From positions 11,745-75,744 of the forward strand of contig CAUZOL010000001.1 in assembly GCA_963581435.1 (NCBI GenBank): a DNA stretch of 64,000 nt, written 5' to 3'. Below are positions 1 through 8,822 of this stretch, piece by piece; within the stretch, counting starts at the first letter, position 1; every line of letters starts with the position of its first letter. The position numbers were made by a program, and so were the translations under genes. The notes beneath the pieces are model-generated. The model had not been told where the DNA came from, searched no databases, and saw only the letters and a list, made by a program, of their open reading frames with translations. Origin of the DNA: JABISG01 sp963581435. Lineage in GTDB: Bacteria > Planctomycetota > Planctomycetia > Planctomycetales > Planctomycetaceae.

Positions 1-2
1 TG

Positions 3-893
3 GCTCACTTTATCGCGGAGACGGAATTCCCCACAATCGCCCATCACCACGATTTCTACTGGGAACGCGACCGATTTGCCGTCAACAGCGTGGGTGACTT
101 TCTCGAAATGGCTTTTCCGCCGCGACTTCCCAGCATTCAGCACGCGACGATCAACTCATTCGCCCAACAGGATCTGGCGCATCGCCGCGGATGCCCGTCG
201 ATTCTCGTTCCCAACGTTCTCGACTTCGAGCAGCCACCGGAAGAGTCGGATCAATACGCGGCCGATTTCCGGACTGAGATTGGTCTCTTGCCGGATGACA
301 TTATGGTGCTGCAGCCGACGCGCGTTGTGCCGCGGAAGGGAATCGAGCACTCGATTGCGTTGATGGCCCAGTTGAACGATCCGCGTTTCAAGCTGGTGGT
401 CACACATGCTGCCGGTGACGAGGGCCTTGAATACCGCGACTCGCTGGTCGAAATGGCCGACCGCGCCGGTGTCGATTTGCGGTTCGTCGATACGCTCATC
501 GGCGATAGTCGCTTTTCCGACGCGAGCGGACGCAAGCGGTATTCGTTATGGGACACCTATCCACACGCCGACATCGTAACGTATCCCAGTCTGTATGAAG
601 GCTTCGGCAATGCGCTGCTCGAGGCGTTCTATTTTCGCAAACCGGTCATGGTGAATCGCTATTCAATTTTTCAAGCCGACATCGAGCCGAAGGGCTTTGA
701 AGTGATCTCGATGGACGGATACCTCACCAAGTCGGTCGCCGCGCAGGTTCGCCGCGTTATTGAAGACGAGCAGTTTCGCACCGAAATGGTGGACCGTAAC
801 TACGAGTTGGCAACGAAGTTCTTCAGCTATTCGGTATTGAAACGGAAGCTCAGAGCGTTGGTTTGCAACTTCACCGGACAAGACGATCTCTGA
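3..893 (+). CDS. Glycosyltransferase family 4 (GT-B), 5' truncated by window edge
   Basis: The reading frame is open from base 3, so the gene begins outside the window; 296 residues are visible. The usual GT4 C-terminal Rossmann half is present: a PTRVVPRKGIE segment (bases about 315-350) of the nucleotide-sugar domain, and a YEGFGNALLE segment whose two glutamates (bases 597-599 and 621-623) form the EX7E donor-binding motif. An N-terminal HHHDFYWERDRF stretch lies near bases 42-77. The family transfers a sugar from a nucleotide donor with retention. The next gene is a GH13_18 phosphorylase, so a glucoside such as a compatible solute or sucrose-like sugar is a reasonable product, but the acceptor cannot be read from sequence. 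A GTG at 90 is only an internal codon. Confidence 0.85.
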   Translation, partial: AHFIAETEFPTIAHHHDFYWERDRFAVNSVGDFLEMAFPPRLPSIQHATINSFAQQDLAHRRGCPSILVPNVLDFEQPPEESDQYAADFRTEIGLLPDDIMVLQPTRVVPRKGIEHSIALMAQLNDPRFKLVVTHAAGDEGLEYRDSLVEMADRAGVDLRFVDTLIGDSRFSDASGRKRYSLWDTYPHADIVTYPSLYEGFGNALLEAFYFRKPVMVNRYSIFQADIEPKGFEVISMDGYLTKSVAAQVRRVIEDEQFRTEMVDRNYELATKFFSYSVLKRKLRALVCNFTGQDDL

Positions 894-910
894 AAGCGCC
901 GCGGCAAAAG

Positions 911-932
911 CCCACGGGCTGCGGCCCGAGGG
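911..932. repeat. Interspersed palindrome, family A (CCCACGGGCTGCGGCCCG)
   Basis: A GC-rich inverted repeat in the short gap after the glycosyltransferase stop. The same core recurs at 5551-5573, 6361-6380, 58638-58659 and 61680-61702, always outside recognised genes. It would fold into a short strong hairpin in RNA. Confidence 0.7.
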
Positions 933-961
933 ATCCACGATTTATCGCAACGGAACAATTC

Positions 962-2692
962 GTGTCACCGTCACCCGAATTCAGCCAAAGAACGCTCGCC
1001 GACTTGACGTTATTGTACGGCGACGCTGCGCCAGCGTGCCGCGAACGGTTTGTTTCGGTGTGCGAAAGACACCGCCCTGCAACAGTTCGTCCTGCTGAAT
1101 CGCTGTGGAACGAACGCGACGTCGTCCTCATCACTTACGGAGATCAGATTCACAGCAACAACGAGACACCACTAGCGGCGTTTCGGTCGTTCATCGAGGA
1201 CGAATCACTTGCCGACCTGTTCAGCACAATTCATCTACTGCCGTTCTTCCCGTATTCTTCGGACGACGGATTCTCCGTAATCGATTACCGTCAAGTCGAT
1301 CCAAAGTTGGGCGACTGGGACGATGTCGAGTCGTTGAACGAGACATCATCTTTGATGTTCGATCTCGTATTGAATCACTGCTCATCGCAGAGCCAATGGT
1401 TTCAAGATTACCTGGCGGGCAGTGCGCCGTTTGATCGGTTCTTCATCGAAGCCGATCCCAATACAGACTTGACCGCGGTCACGCGTCCCCGCAGCCTGCC
1501 GCTGCTTAGTCCGTTCGAGACGAACCGAGGGACGCGGCATTTGTGGACGACGTTCAGTGACGATCAAATCGACCTCAACTTTTCCGAGGTCGATGTGTTC
1601 ATCGAAATGATCGACATATTGTTGTCATACGTAGACCGCGGCGCGCGGATTGTTCGCCTCGATGCCATCGCCTACCTTTGGAAGACAATCGGCACCTCGT
1701 GCATTCATCTGCCGGAAACACACGCCGTCGTGCGGTTGATGCGAGATGCGCTGGACGCGGTCGCCCCCGGCACAATCTTGTTGACAGAGACCAACGTGCC
1801 GCACGAAGAAAACGTCAGCTATTTCGGTGACGGCGACGAAGCACACATGGTCTACAACTTCAGCCTCGCTCCGTTGTTGCTCGACGCGTTTCTTTCGCAG
1901 GATGCCGGCCCGATCAATGCCTGGCTGGCCAACTTGGAACCGGCGAAACCGGGCACGGCCTACTTCAATTTCACCGCGTCACACGATGGCGTCGGCGTGC
2001 GACCGTTGGAAGGATTGGTTGAGCCGGAACGCTTCGAACGGCTGGTGGAATCCGTCCGTTCGCGCGGCGGACATGTCAGCACGAAACGCAACGCCGACGG
2101 AAGCGACAGCCCGTACGAATTAAACATCGCGTATTTTTCCGCTCTCGGTCCGCCGATCGACGACCCCGGCAGCGTTCCCCCCGAATTGCATGTGCGGCGG
2201 TTTCTTTCATCACAGGCGGTCATGCTCGCCCTGCGCGGGATTCCCGGCGTGTATTTCCACAGTCTGGTCGGCACGTCAAACGATCTCGTCGGCACACAAG
2301 AAACCGGGCGGGCACGCTCCATCAACCGCCGCAAGTTTCACCGCGATGAACTGAACGACCGTTTGCGGAATTCGACGGCAGCCGAAAAACAGGTATTCGA
2401 CGGGTATCAGCATTTACTCGCATCACGAATCGAACAACCTGCCTTTCACCCCGATGCTGCGCAGGCGTTCGTCGATGCTGGTGACCCAACGGTGGTTGCC
2501 TTCCTGCGAAGCAGTTGCGACGGACAACAGCAAATTCTGGTGCTGACCAACGTCGCCGAGCGAACGGTGACACTCACGCTTTCAGATTGCGTGGATTCAA
2601 CGGACGGCCACGATCTGCTTGGCGGTCCCAATACGGAAAACGGCCACCTTATTCTACAGCCATTTGCAACCGCGTGGCTGGAACTCGCCTGA
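962..2692 (+). CDS. GH13_18 sucrose / glucosylglycerate phosphorylase-like enzyme
   Basis: This family splits an alpha-glucoside (sucrose or 2-O-glucosylglycerate) with phosphate to give glucose 1-phosphate, and is normally cytoplasmic. With the GTG start at 962 the protein has 576 residues. GH13 motifs are seen in order: DLVLNHCS (region I), ARIVRLDA with nucleophile Asp at about 234, LLTETNVPHEEN with acid/base Glu at about 276, and the ASHDGVGVRP block at about 339-348. An ATG at 863 in the same frame is open but overlaps the upstream gene and would translate a palindromic repeat (911-932), so 962 is preferred. Pairing with the upstream glycosyltransferase suggests synthesis and phosphorolysis of one glucoside. 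Which sugar is used is not decided by these motifs. Confidence 0.85.
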   Translation: MSPSPEFSQRTLADLTLLYGDAAPACRERFVSVCERHRPATVRPAESLWNERDVVLITYGDQIHSNNETPLAAFRSFIEDESLADLFSTIHLLPFFPYSSDDGFSVIDYRQVDPKLGDWDDVESLNETSSLMFDLVLNHCSSQSQWFQDYLAGSAPFDRFFIEADPNTDLTAVTRPRSLPLLSPFETNRGTRHLWTTFSDDQIDLNFSEVDVFIEMIDILLSYVDRGARIVRLDAIAYLWKTIGTSCIHLPETHAVVRLMRDALDAVAPGTILLTETNVPHEENVSYFGDGDEAHMVYNFSLAPLLLDAFLSQDAGPINAWLANLEPAKPGTAYFNFTASHDGVGVRPLEGLVEPERFERLVESVRSRGGHVSTKRNADGSDSPYELNIAYFSALGPPIDDPGSVPPELHVRRFLSSQAVMLALRGIPGVYFHSLVGTSNDLVGTQETGRARSINRRKFHRDELNDRLRNSTAAEKQVFDGYQHLLASRIEQPAFHPDAAQAFVDAGDPTVVAFLRSSCDGQQQILVLTNVAERTVTLTLSDCVDSTDGHDLLGGPNTENGHLILQPFATAWLELA

Positions 2693-2787
2693 AAGAACCA
2701 CTGCGATTCTCACAACGGGAAGTCGTTCTGACCTCTGATTTCTCACCTCTGATATCATTCGCGTTTCACTGTTGGTGAAGCTCTCGC

Positions 2788-3555
2788 TCACTGCGATTTC
2801 TTCGCCGCCTGCAATTTATCGTAGTGCAACCGTCCCACGTGCCACATGTAACTGGGGCCGTATCCCGCAGTGGGTCCCCATTTGTTGGCGACGGCCTCCC
2901 GCAAGTGAGCTTTCGCCTTCTTCGCGTCACCGTGAATGTCGTAGTTCAGCCCGATGTAAAGCTGCGCATAGAACAGCCGCTTTTCTCGCTCGTCTTTGTC
3001 GATTTTCGCCTCAGCGATCGCAGCGAGAATTTCCGTCGGCGTCATCGTTTCGCCGAACAGTTTGTATACCGAGGGGAATGGTTCGCGGTCGTCCTTCTTG
3101 TACTTCAGCAATCCCTTGCGAGCACGCTTCACGTCGTAGGCTTTGGCCTGCGAAAAGAATCGCCAGATGCCGTTCTCTCGATCGATATTGTCGAACGTGT
3201 CATAAATTTCAAATTGGTGAGCCGCCTGCTTGAAGTCGCCGGCGTAAAACCAGGCAATCCCTCGCCGCCAGTGTGATTTTTCGAGTCGTGGATCGAGTTC
3301 GACCATCTTCTCATAATCGGCGACCGATTCTTTGAATCGCCCGCGGAAGAAATAGGCATCGCCGCGACGCGAATAGAATCCCACTTTCTTCGGGTCGGCC
3401 TCCAGCTGTTTCGTGAACTGGGCAATCTGCTCATCGAGCGATGTTGCCAGTTCCTTTCGCTGTTTCTCGGGCAAAGGATGATCCTCGGCATGCACTCCGG
3501 TGACGATCAAGCACGCCGCAACAACGGCGGCGGCTATGCGGTAGGTAACAAACAT
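2788..3555 (-). CDS. Secreted TPR-repeat protein
   Basis: With the start at 3555 the protein has 255 residues and opens with a signal peptide (MFVTYRIAAAVVAACLIVTG, then VHA before the mature part), so it is exported. An upstream in-frame ATG at 3621 adds an Arg-rich leader and is less likely. Tetratricopeptide-like helices follow: a YSRRGDAYFFRGRF segment, then the DYEKMVELDPRLEKSHWRRGIAWFY region typed by the A/G-Y-x-x-G-x-x-x-x-A pattern, then GLNYDIHGDAKKAKAHL near the C-terminus. TPR proteins hold protein partners; no enzymatic motif is seen. It lies 75 bp downstream of another minus-strand gene and could be co-transcribed with it. The partner is unknown. Confidence 0.8.
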   Translation of the reverse strand: MFVTYRIAAAVVAACLIVTGVHAEDHPLPEKQRKELATSLDEQIAQFTKQLEADPKKVGFYSRRGDAYFFRGRFKESVADYEKMVELDPRLEKSHWRRGIAWFYAGDFKQAAHQFEIYDTFDNIDRENGIWRFFSQAKAYDVKRARKGLLKYKKDDREPFPSVYKLFGETMTPTEILAAIAEAKIDKDEREKRLFYAQLYIGLNYDIHGDAKKAKAHLREAVANKWGPTAGYGPSYMWHVGRLHYDKLQAAKKSQ

Positions 3556-3630
3556 CGGCAATCTCGAATTGATGATGCGGCGAATGAATCGAAGCCGAAA
3601 TCCGGCGACCAGATGCGTCATTTATATCAG

Positions 3631-5022
3631 CTATTTCCAGACGTCAGCAATCGCATCGAGTTTTTCTTCACCCAGATATCCATAACGATTGATCCAAACA
3701 CCGTCGGCATCGCTGTCGGCCACCAGTTGCAGACGGCGGCGAAAATCATCGGGCGGGCCATAACCGTGCACCAATGGCGTGACGATGGCTTGTCCGGCCG
3801 TCGCGCGACAAACCTTCGCAATCTTGCGGGCTTGCGGTTCATTGGGAATGGGATGCGGTTCGTCGGGGGCTGGGTAACCGTAGTCGTCTAAATGGCATGA
3901 CTCGGGGTTGTCCGAGATATCCATTAGCGTCACCAGCGTGCGGGCTAAAAGTGTTTCGTCGAGATCCGGGTTGGCGGCGAGAATTTCGTCGCCCCAGAAC
4001 TTCACCATCAACGACCAGTGCATGGTGTATAGTTTCGGCGAGACGGCATCACAATGAACGGCCGCACGGGCGAAGTCCAAGCCGGTGAGTAAAGTGTAAG
4101 GCGGCATGAACGCGTTGGCCGACAATTCACATTCGGGACCAGCGTATTCGGTGATGGCATCCCGCCATTCGCGGAGCATGTCGGCGGAGAGTTCCGCCTT
4201 CATCTGCAACCACTGGGCAACGCCGGGGTATCGGCCGAACCATGAAATCAGCGAATACATTCCTCGATCAGGATCGGCAAAGCCGGCCAGGTCTTCGTTC
4301 GATAAGTCGCCGTGCAGGTGATCCCACAACGCCCCGACATCGCGGCGGATCGACTCGATGTCGAAACCATGTTGCTCGGCCCAGGCGATGGCATGCGGAC
4401 TGAAGTCGGCAAAGACCTCGCCCAATGTGTAGCACGGGTACTCCGGCCAATCGGGCCGAAATCCGCTGATCTTCGGGTACGCGGCAAGCAAATCGCGGAT
4501 GTAAGCGCGGTTGTAACTGCGGACGGCATTGCTCGCCAGACTGCCGGTATTCGCCAGGCGATTCGCTGCCAATTCACCGTTGGGCAGCCGCGGCTTGTCC
4601 TCATCGCGCAGACCACTTGGTTGTGCCGACCCCACTTGAAAATAGACTTTCACGCCGGCATCGACGGCAGCATCGATGAACTGGCCAATCACCGCTCCGT
4701 GTTTCGCGGTCAATTCGTTCGGTTGGCGGGGCGTGTAAGGCGAATCGGCATAGAAATCTTTGTTCGGCGAATAACTCACACCACCTTGAACCCACAACGA
4801 CTTTTTGCCGAACAGCGAGCGGTCGAAGACGCGGGGGCTTGCGCCGGCGTCAATCGGCGGCTGAAAGCTCCCCTCACCTTCGGGAGCCGCAGCGGTCACA
4901 GTGGGATTGCAGGCGGCCGCCGTCGCGCCGACCCGCCGCAAATTCTCCACAACCGCATCCACTCCCTCGCTGAGAATGAAGTCGCCGAGTACCGTGATGC
5001 CGAGAAAACGCCGATTAGCCAT
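3631..5022 (-). CDS. Hypothetical protein, possible TIM-barrel glycosidase-like fold
   Basis: A 463-residue protein with codon use like its neighbours and no signal peptide. The pattern of short hydrophobic strands each ending in polar or aromatic residues (FLGITVLGDF near the start, VKVYFQVGS, ISGFRPDWPEYP, CDAVSPKLYTMHW, ADGVWINRYGYLG at the end) resembles a (beta/alpha)8 barrel of the kind seen in glycoside-hydrolase-like hypothetical proteins. Many Trp, Tyr and acidic residues sit at the proposed strand ends. I cannot assign a family or catalytic residues with confidence. It precedes the TPR gene on the same strand. Confidence 0.6.
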   Translation of the reverse strand: MANRRFLGITVLGDFILSEGVDAVVENLRRVGATAAACNPTVTAAAPEGEGSFQPPIDAGASPRVFDRSLFGKKSLWVQGGVSYSPNKDFYADSPYTPRQPNELTAKHGAVIGQFIDAAVDAGVKVYFQVGSAQPSGLRDEDKPRLPNGELAANRLANTGSLASNAVRSYNRAYIRDLLAAYPKISGFRPDWPEYPCYTLGEVFADFSPHAIAWAEQHGFDIESIRRDVGALWDHLHGDLSNEDLAGFADPDRGMYSLISWFGRYPGVAQWLQMKAELSADMLREWRDAITEYAGPECELSANAFMPPYTLLTGLDFARAAVHCDAVSPKLYTMHWSLMVKFWGDEILAANPDLDETLLARTLVTLMDISDNPESCHLDDYGYPAPDEPHPIPNEPQARKIAKVCRATAGQAIVTPLVHGYGPPDDFRRRLQLVADSDADGVWINRYGYLGEEKLDAIADVWK

Positions 5023-5096
5023 TTTGTCTCATCGTGTTTCGAGTAAGATGGGTCTGTTCAACACAGACGATTATGGAACGCAAAACGCGGCGTTAC

Positions 5097-5156
5097 CAGC
5101 CCGCAGCGCGAGCAAGGGTTTCCGCATCCCTAAACCCTCGCTTGCGCTGCGGGCTG
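5097..5156. repeat. Interspersed long inverted repeat, family C
   Basis: Two arms of about 24 bases (CAGCCCGCAGCGCGAGCAAG and its near-complement ending CTTGCGCTGCGGGCTG) flank a 12-base loop. It lies in the gap upstream of rpmA. Related elements are at 18891-18952, 36252-36318 and 41071-41145. Confidence 0.75.
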
Positions 5157-5266
5157 TTGTTTTGTCGAGTTTGAACGCCGAGCCGTCCCGCCGGACTTGC
5201 AGGGACGGGACATTTTCGCGATGATACTCCCCTTAATCCAAGTTCGAGACAAGGAACAGAGACAAA

Positions 5267-5521
5267 ATGGCGCATAAGAAGGGTCAGGGTTCAACCCGCA
5301 ACGGTCGCGATTCGACGGCACAACGCCGCGGAATCAAGAAATTTGGCGGCGAGGCCGTTATCGCTGGCAATATTCTGGCAAGGCAGTGCGGCACGAAATG
5401 GCATGCCGGCCGCAATGTCGGTGTCGGCAAAGACTACACGCTGTACTCGCTTGTAAACGGCACGGTCTACTTCGACCAAAAAGGCCGTCGCATGAACGTT
5501 GAACTTGCCGAAACGGCGTAA
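5267..5521 (+). CDS. rpmA: 50S ribosomal protein L27
   Basis: An 84-residue protein of normal L27 length. It begins MAHKKGQGSTRNGRDS, the basic glycine-rich N-terminal tail that reaches the peptidyl transferase centre, and continues with KKFGGEAV, GNILARQCGTKWHAG and VGVGKDYTLYSL, all typical of L27. No N-terminal cleavage extension of the Firmicutes type is present. In most bacteria rpmA follows rplU and precedes obg. Here it stands alone between inverted repeats, with a minus-strand hypothetical upstream and a minus-strand SDR gene downstream. Confidence 0.97.
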   Translation: MAHKKGQGSTRNGRDSTAQRRGIKKFGGEAVIAGNILARQCGTKWHAGRNVGVGKDYTLYSLVNGTVYFDQKGRRMNVELAETA

Positions 5522-5550
5522 TCAACGACGTTGCATGTTTGCCCCCAAAG

Positions 5551-5573
5551 CCGCCGGGCTGCGTCCCGGCGGA
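5551..5573. repeat. Interspersed palindrome, family A (CCGCCGGGCTGCGTCCCGGCGG)
   Basis: A near-perfect hairpin 30 bases after the rpmA stop codon and between convergent genes. It has the position of a terminator but lacks a clear run of T on either side. Confidence 0.7.
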
Positions 5574-5576
5574 CCG

Positions 5577-6335
5577 CTAGGGCAACAGCACCCGCCCGCC
5601 ACTGGCAACCAGCGTTTGGCCGGTGGTGAAGCTTGATCGCTCCGACAGCAGAAACAGCACAGTCTGCGCGATCTCCTCAGGGCGGCCGATGCGAGGAATT
5701 GGTGTCGCATCCACAATCGTGTCGAGTGCTTCCTGCGCGACGCCCTCCAGAATCTCGGTCGCGATCAAACCGGGGGCAACCGCGTTCACGCGAATGTTAT
5801 GCCCGGCGATTGCTTCGGCCAACGACTTCGTGAGAGCCACCACCCCCGCTTTGCTCACTGCATAGGCAATCGACATCGGCCGCGCGCGCAAGGCCGAGAT
5901 TGATGCCACATTCACAATGCGGCCGAACTGTTGGGCGATCATTCCGGACTTCACAGCCCACGTTGTGAAATAGGTTCCCGTCAAATTGATGTCCAGCGTT
6001 CGCTGCCATTGTTCCGGTGTCGTTTCCTCGTGTGACACGTAGTCGAAGATTCCGGCGTTGTTCACCAGCAGATCGATCGGCCCCAACTCTCCCTCAATGT
6101 CGGCCACCATGCGATCGACCTCTTTGGCCGAAGAGACATCGGCGCGGACAATCATCGCTCGCCGCCCAGTTGATTCGACGAGTTTCGCGGTCTTTTCGGC
6201 CGCCTGTTGGTTGCTGTGATAATTGACGGCAACATCGGCACCGGCGGCGGCAATGGCTTCACAGCAGGCGCGGCCGATGCCTCTTCCGCCACCTGTTACC
6301 AGCGCGATGCGCCCTTTCAAATCCGGGTCGCTCAT
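5577..6335 (-). CDS. Short-chain dehydrogenase/reductase, FabG-like
   Basis: A 252-residue classical SDR using NAD(P)H. It has the TGGGRGIG cofactor loop (residues 14-21), NNAG at 92-95 and the catalytic set Ser145, Tyr158 and Lys162. Family members include 3-oxoacyl-ACP reductase (FabG) of fatty-acid synthesis and many sugar or alcohol dehydrogenases; the motifs do not separate them. It is the last gene of a minus-strand run with tdh and kbl, 54 bp after kbl, so it may act on an alcohol or keto compound of that pathway instead of in lipid synthesis. No acpP or fabF is adjacent. Confidence 0.88.
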   Translation of the reverse strand: MSDPDLKGRIALVTGGGRGIGRACCEAIAAAGADVAVNYHSNQQAAEKTAKLVESTGRRAMIVRADVSSAKEVDRMVADIEGELGPIDLLVNNAGIFDYVSHEETTPEQWQRTLDINLTGTYFTTWAVKSGMIAQQFGRIVNVASISALRARPMSIAYAVSKAGVVALTKSLAEAIAGHNIRVNAVAPGLIATEILEGVAQEALDTIVDATPIPRIGRPEEIAQTVLFLLSERSSFTTGQTLVASGGRVLLP

Positions 6336-6360
6336 AGATCACTCACATTAAGAACTGATC

Positions 6361-6380
6361 CCGCAGGACGCGGCCTGCGG
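6361..6380. repeat. Interspersed palindrome, family A, in the kbl-SDR gap
   Basis: The sequence CCGCAGGACGCGGCCTGCGG is a short palindrome followed by GCTTTGGGG. It occupies most of the 54-base space between kbl and the SDR gene, in the opposite orientation to the other family A copies. Confidence 0.6.
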
Positions 6381-6389
6381 GCTTTGGGG

Positions 6390-7574
6390 TCATACGTTGA
6401 GTTCTGCTTTCACTTTTGCGAAGGCGTCGATTGCGAACTGCAGATCGCCTTCGCTGTGCGCGGCCGAAACCTGCACACGAATTCTCGCTTCGCCTTGCGG
6501 CACAACGGGGAACGAAAACCCAATGACGTACAGCCCCAGTTCTAACAACCGGGCTGCCATCTTCTGCGCGAGAACTGCATCACCCAACATAACCGGAATA
6601 ATGGGGTGTTCGCCGGGCCGAAGATTGAAACCGCTGGTTGTCATGCCGGCGCGAAAGATTTCGGCGTTGCGGCGAAGCGTTGCCAGTAGTTCGCTCGATT
6701 CCGATAAAATCTCCAACGCACGAATTGACGTGGCAACAATTGCCGGCGAGACGGAATTTGAGAACAAGTACGGCCGCGACCGTTGCCGCAGCATGTCGAT
6801 AATTTCCTTCCACCCGCTGGTGTAACCACCGCTTGCGCCGCCGAGCGCCTTGCCCAGCGTACCGGTGATGATATCGACACGATCGATCACCCCGTGATGC
6901 TCCGGGGTTCCCCGTCCGCGCTCGCCGACCACACCGACGGCATGAGAATCGTCCACCATCACCAACGCATCGTGCCGTTCCGCCAGATCGCAGATGTCGT
7001 TGAGCCGGGCGATGTAACCATCCATCGAGAAGACGCCGTCGGTGGCAATCATCTTGAAGCGTGTCGATTTCGCTTCAACGAGTTTTGCTTCCAGATCTTC
7101 CATGTCGCTGTTCTGGTAGCGGAAGCGGGCCGCTTTGCAGAGGCGAATGCCGTCGATGATGCTGGCGTGATTGAGTTGATCACTGATCACCGCGTCCTCG
7201 GGGCCAAGCAGCGTCTCGAACAGTCCACCGTTGGCGTCAAAACAGGACGAGTACAAAATGGTGTCCTCGGTCCCCAGAAACTCGCTGATCTTCGCTTCGA
7301 GTTCCTTGTGAATCTCCTGTGTTCCACAAATGAACCGCACCGACGATAGCCCGTATCCCCAGCGGTCGAGCGCAGCGTGCGCGGCTTTGACGATCTCCGG
7401 ATGATCGGCCAGCCCAAGGTAATTGTTGGCGCACATGTTCAACACGCCACTGCCGTTGGCCACCTTAATGTGTGCCTCTTGCGGCGTGGTGATTATTCGC
7501 TCGTCCTTCGACAAACCGGCGCTGCGGATGGAGGCGAGTTCGGATTGGAGATGCTGTTGGAATGACGGATGCAT
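6390..7574 (-). CDS. kbl: 2-amino-3-ketobutyrate CoA ligase (glycine C-acetyltransferase)
   Basis: A 394-residue PLP enzyme of the alpha-oxoamine synthase family, full length for Kbl. It splits 2-amino-3-oxobutyrate with CoA into glycine and acetyl-CoA. Features seen are the NYLGLADHPE segment, the Kbl-type SVRFICGTQEIHKELE, VDDSHAVG with the PLP-contacting Asp and His at about 208-211, and the Schiff-base lysine in TLGKALGG (about Lys242). It lies just downstream of tdh on the same strand, the usual arrangement for threonine degradation by the dehydrogenase route. A start at 7574 gives the expected N-terminus. Confidence 0.95.
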   Translation of the reverse strand: MHPSFQQHLQSELASIRSAGLSKDERIITTPQEAHIKVANGSGVLNMCANNYLGLADHPEIVKAAHAALDRWGYGLSSVRFICGTQEIHKELEAKISEFLGTEDTILYSSCFDANGGLFETLLGPEDAVISDQLNHASIIDGIRLCKAARFRYQNSDMEDLEAKLVEAKSTRFKMIATDGVFSMDGYIARLNDICDLAERHDALVMVDDSHAVGVVGERGRGTPEHHGVIDRVDIITGTLGKALGGASGGYTSGWKEIIDMLRQRSRPYLFSNSVSPAIVATSIRALEILSESSELLATLRRNAEIFRAGMTTSGFNLRPGEHPIIPVMLGDAVLAQKMAARLLELGLYVIGFSFPVVPQGEARIRVQVSAAHSEGDLQFAIDAFAKVKAELNV

Positions 7575-7605
7575 AGGATGCGGTTTCTGTTGTGAGGACT
7601 ATCCT

Positions 7606-7769
7606 CGTTCCCAAGCTCCAGCTTGAGAACGCACTTTTTACATATTGCACAAGGGCATCGAAGCTCTGCTTCGACTCGATCACGACGCTGCGACCATTCA
7701 CGCTCTTCGCGCCATTGTGCGAAGCGGAGCTTCGCTGGGGTGGGTTCCCAAGCCGGAGCTTGGGAACCA
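7606..7769. repeat. Composite inverted-repeat element, family E
   Basis: Outer units TTCCCAAGCTCCAGCTTGAG (from about 7608) and GGTTCCCAAGCCGGAGCTTG (from 7744) are each palindromic. Between them are two smaller hairpins, CGAAGCTCTGCTTCG near 7659 and GCGAAGCGGAGCTTCGC near 7719. It fills the tdh-kbl gap. Confidence 0.7.
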
Positions 7770-7778
7770 GTATCATCG

Positions 7779-8822
7779 TCACGCAACATCGGCCCAATTC
7801 AAGATCACCTTGCCCGATTGGCCGGTTTGCATCACCTCAAACCCTTTCTCGAACTCTTCATAACCGAAGCGGTGCGTGATGACCGGGCTGATATCCAAAC
7901 CGCTCTGCAGCATGACGGTCATTTTGTACCAGGTGTCATACATTTCTCGGCCATAAATGCCTTTGATCGTCAGCATGTTGAAAATGACCGTGTTCCAGTC
8001 GATACCGATCGGCTCGGTGGGAATTCCAAGCATGGTGACTTTGCCGCCGTGGCACATGTTGGCCAGCATGTCGCGGAATGCCTGCGGATTGCCCGACATC
8101 TCCAGCCCGACGTCGAAGCCTTCCTTCATGCCGAGTTTTTCTTGCACGTCGCCAATGCTCTGCTCGCGGACATCGACCGCGAGCGTTGCCCCCATTTTTT
8201 TAGCCAGGTCGAGCCGATACGGGTTCACGTCGGTGACGACGACAAACCGCGCGCCGGCGTGGCGAACAACCGCAGCCGCCATGATACCGATCGGGCCGGC
8301 ACCGGTAATCAGCACGTCTTCCCCCAACACGGGGAACGACAAGGCCGTATGCACGGCGTTACCAAAGGGATCGAAAATCGACTGCACATCCGCGTCGATC
8401 ACGTTTTCGTGATACCAGACATTGGTCTTGGGCAACGAGAGATATTCGGCAAACGCACCGGGCCGATTCACACCAATGCCCTTGGTGTCGGCACACAAGT
8501 GACGACGCCCGGCCAGACAGTTGCGGCAATGTCCGCAGACGACGTGTCCTTCGCCGCTGACAATGTCGCCCGGCTTGAAATCCCGGACGTTGTCGCCGAT
8601 TTCACAGATCGTGCCGACGAATTCGTGACCGACGGCCATGGGAACGGGAATTGTCTTCTGCGCCCAATCGTCCCAGTTGTAGATGTGCAGATCGGTGCCA
8701 CAGATTCCGGTGCGGTCGATGCGGATGAGAACATCGTCGATGCCGTATTGTGGAATCGGCAGTTCTTCCAGCCACAAACCGGGTTCGCGTTTGTTCTTGA
8801 CGAGAGCTTTCATTGTTTCCAT
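7779..8822 (-). CDS. tdh: L-threonine 3-dehydrogenase, zinc type
   Basis: A medium-chain zinc dehydrogenase that oxidises L-threonine to 2-amino-3-oxobutyrate with NAD, feeding Kbl. The start at 8822 gives METMKALVK, close to the usual Tdh N-terminus, and 347 residues; the frame stays open to 8873, but that extra leader is not family-like. Catalytic-zinc ligands are in GICGTDLHIYNWDDW and GHEFVG, the structural zinc site is CGHCRNCLAGRRHLC, and the NAD-binding GAGPIG segment is in the second half. It is the first gene of tdh-kbl-SDR. The 204-base space before kbl is filled with inverted repeats. Confidence 0.95.
   Translation of the reverse strand: METMKALVKNKREPGLWLEELPIPQYGIDDVLIRIDRTGICGTDLHIYNWDDWAQKTIPVPMAVGHEFVGTICEIGDNVRDFKPGDIVSGEGHVVCGHCRNCLAGRRHLCADTKGIGVNRPGAFAEYLSLPKTNVWYHENVIDADVQSIFDPFGNAVHTALSFPVLGEDVLITGAGPIGIMAAAVVRHAGARFVVVTDVNPYRLDLAKKMGATLAVDVREQSIGDVQEKLGMKEGFDVGLEMSGNPQAFRDMLANMCHGGKVTMLGIPTEPIGIDWNTVIFNMLTIKGIYGREMYDTWYKMTVMLQSGLDISPVITHRFGYEEFEKGFEVMQTGQSGKVILNWADVA

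Noticed and set aside
863..961. N-terminal extension of the GH13_18 enzyme from the ATG at 863
   Set aside because: It overlaps the transferase gene and translates a palindromic intergenic repeat; a GTG at 962 gives a normal length.
5551..5573. Terminator for rpmA
   Set aside because: The hairpin is strong but lacks a run of T, and the same sequence occurs elsewhere as a repeat; termination may still occur, but is not shown.
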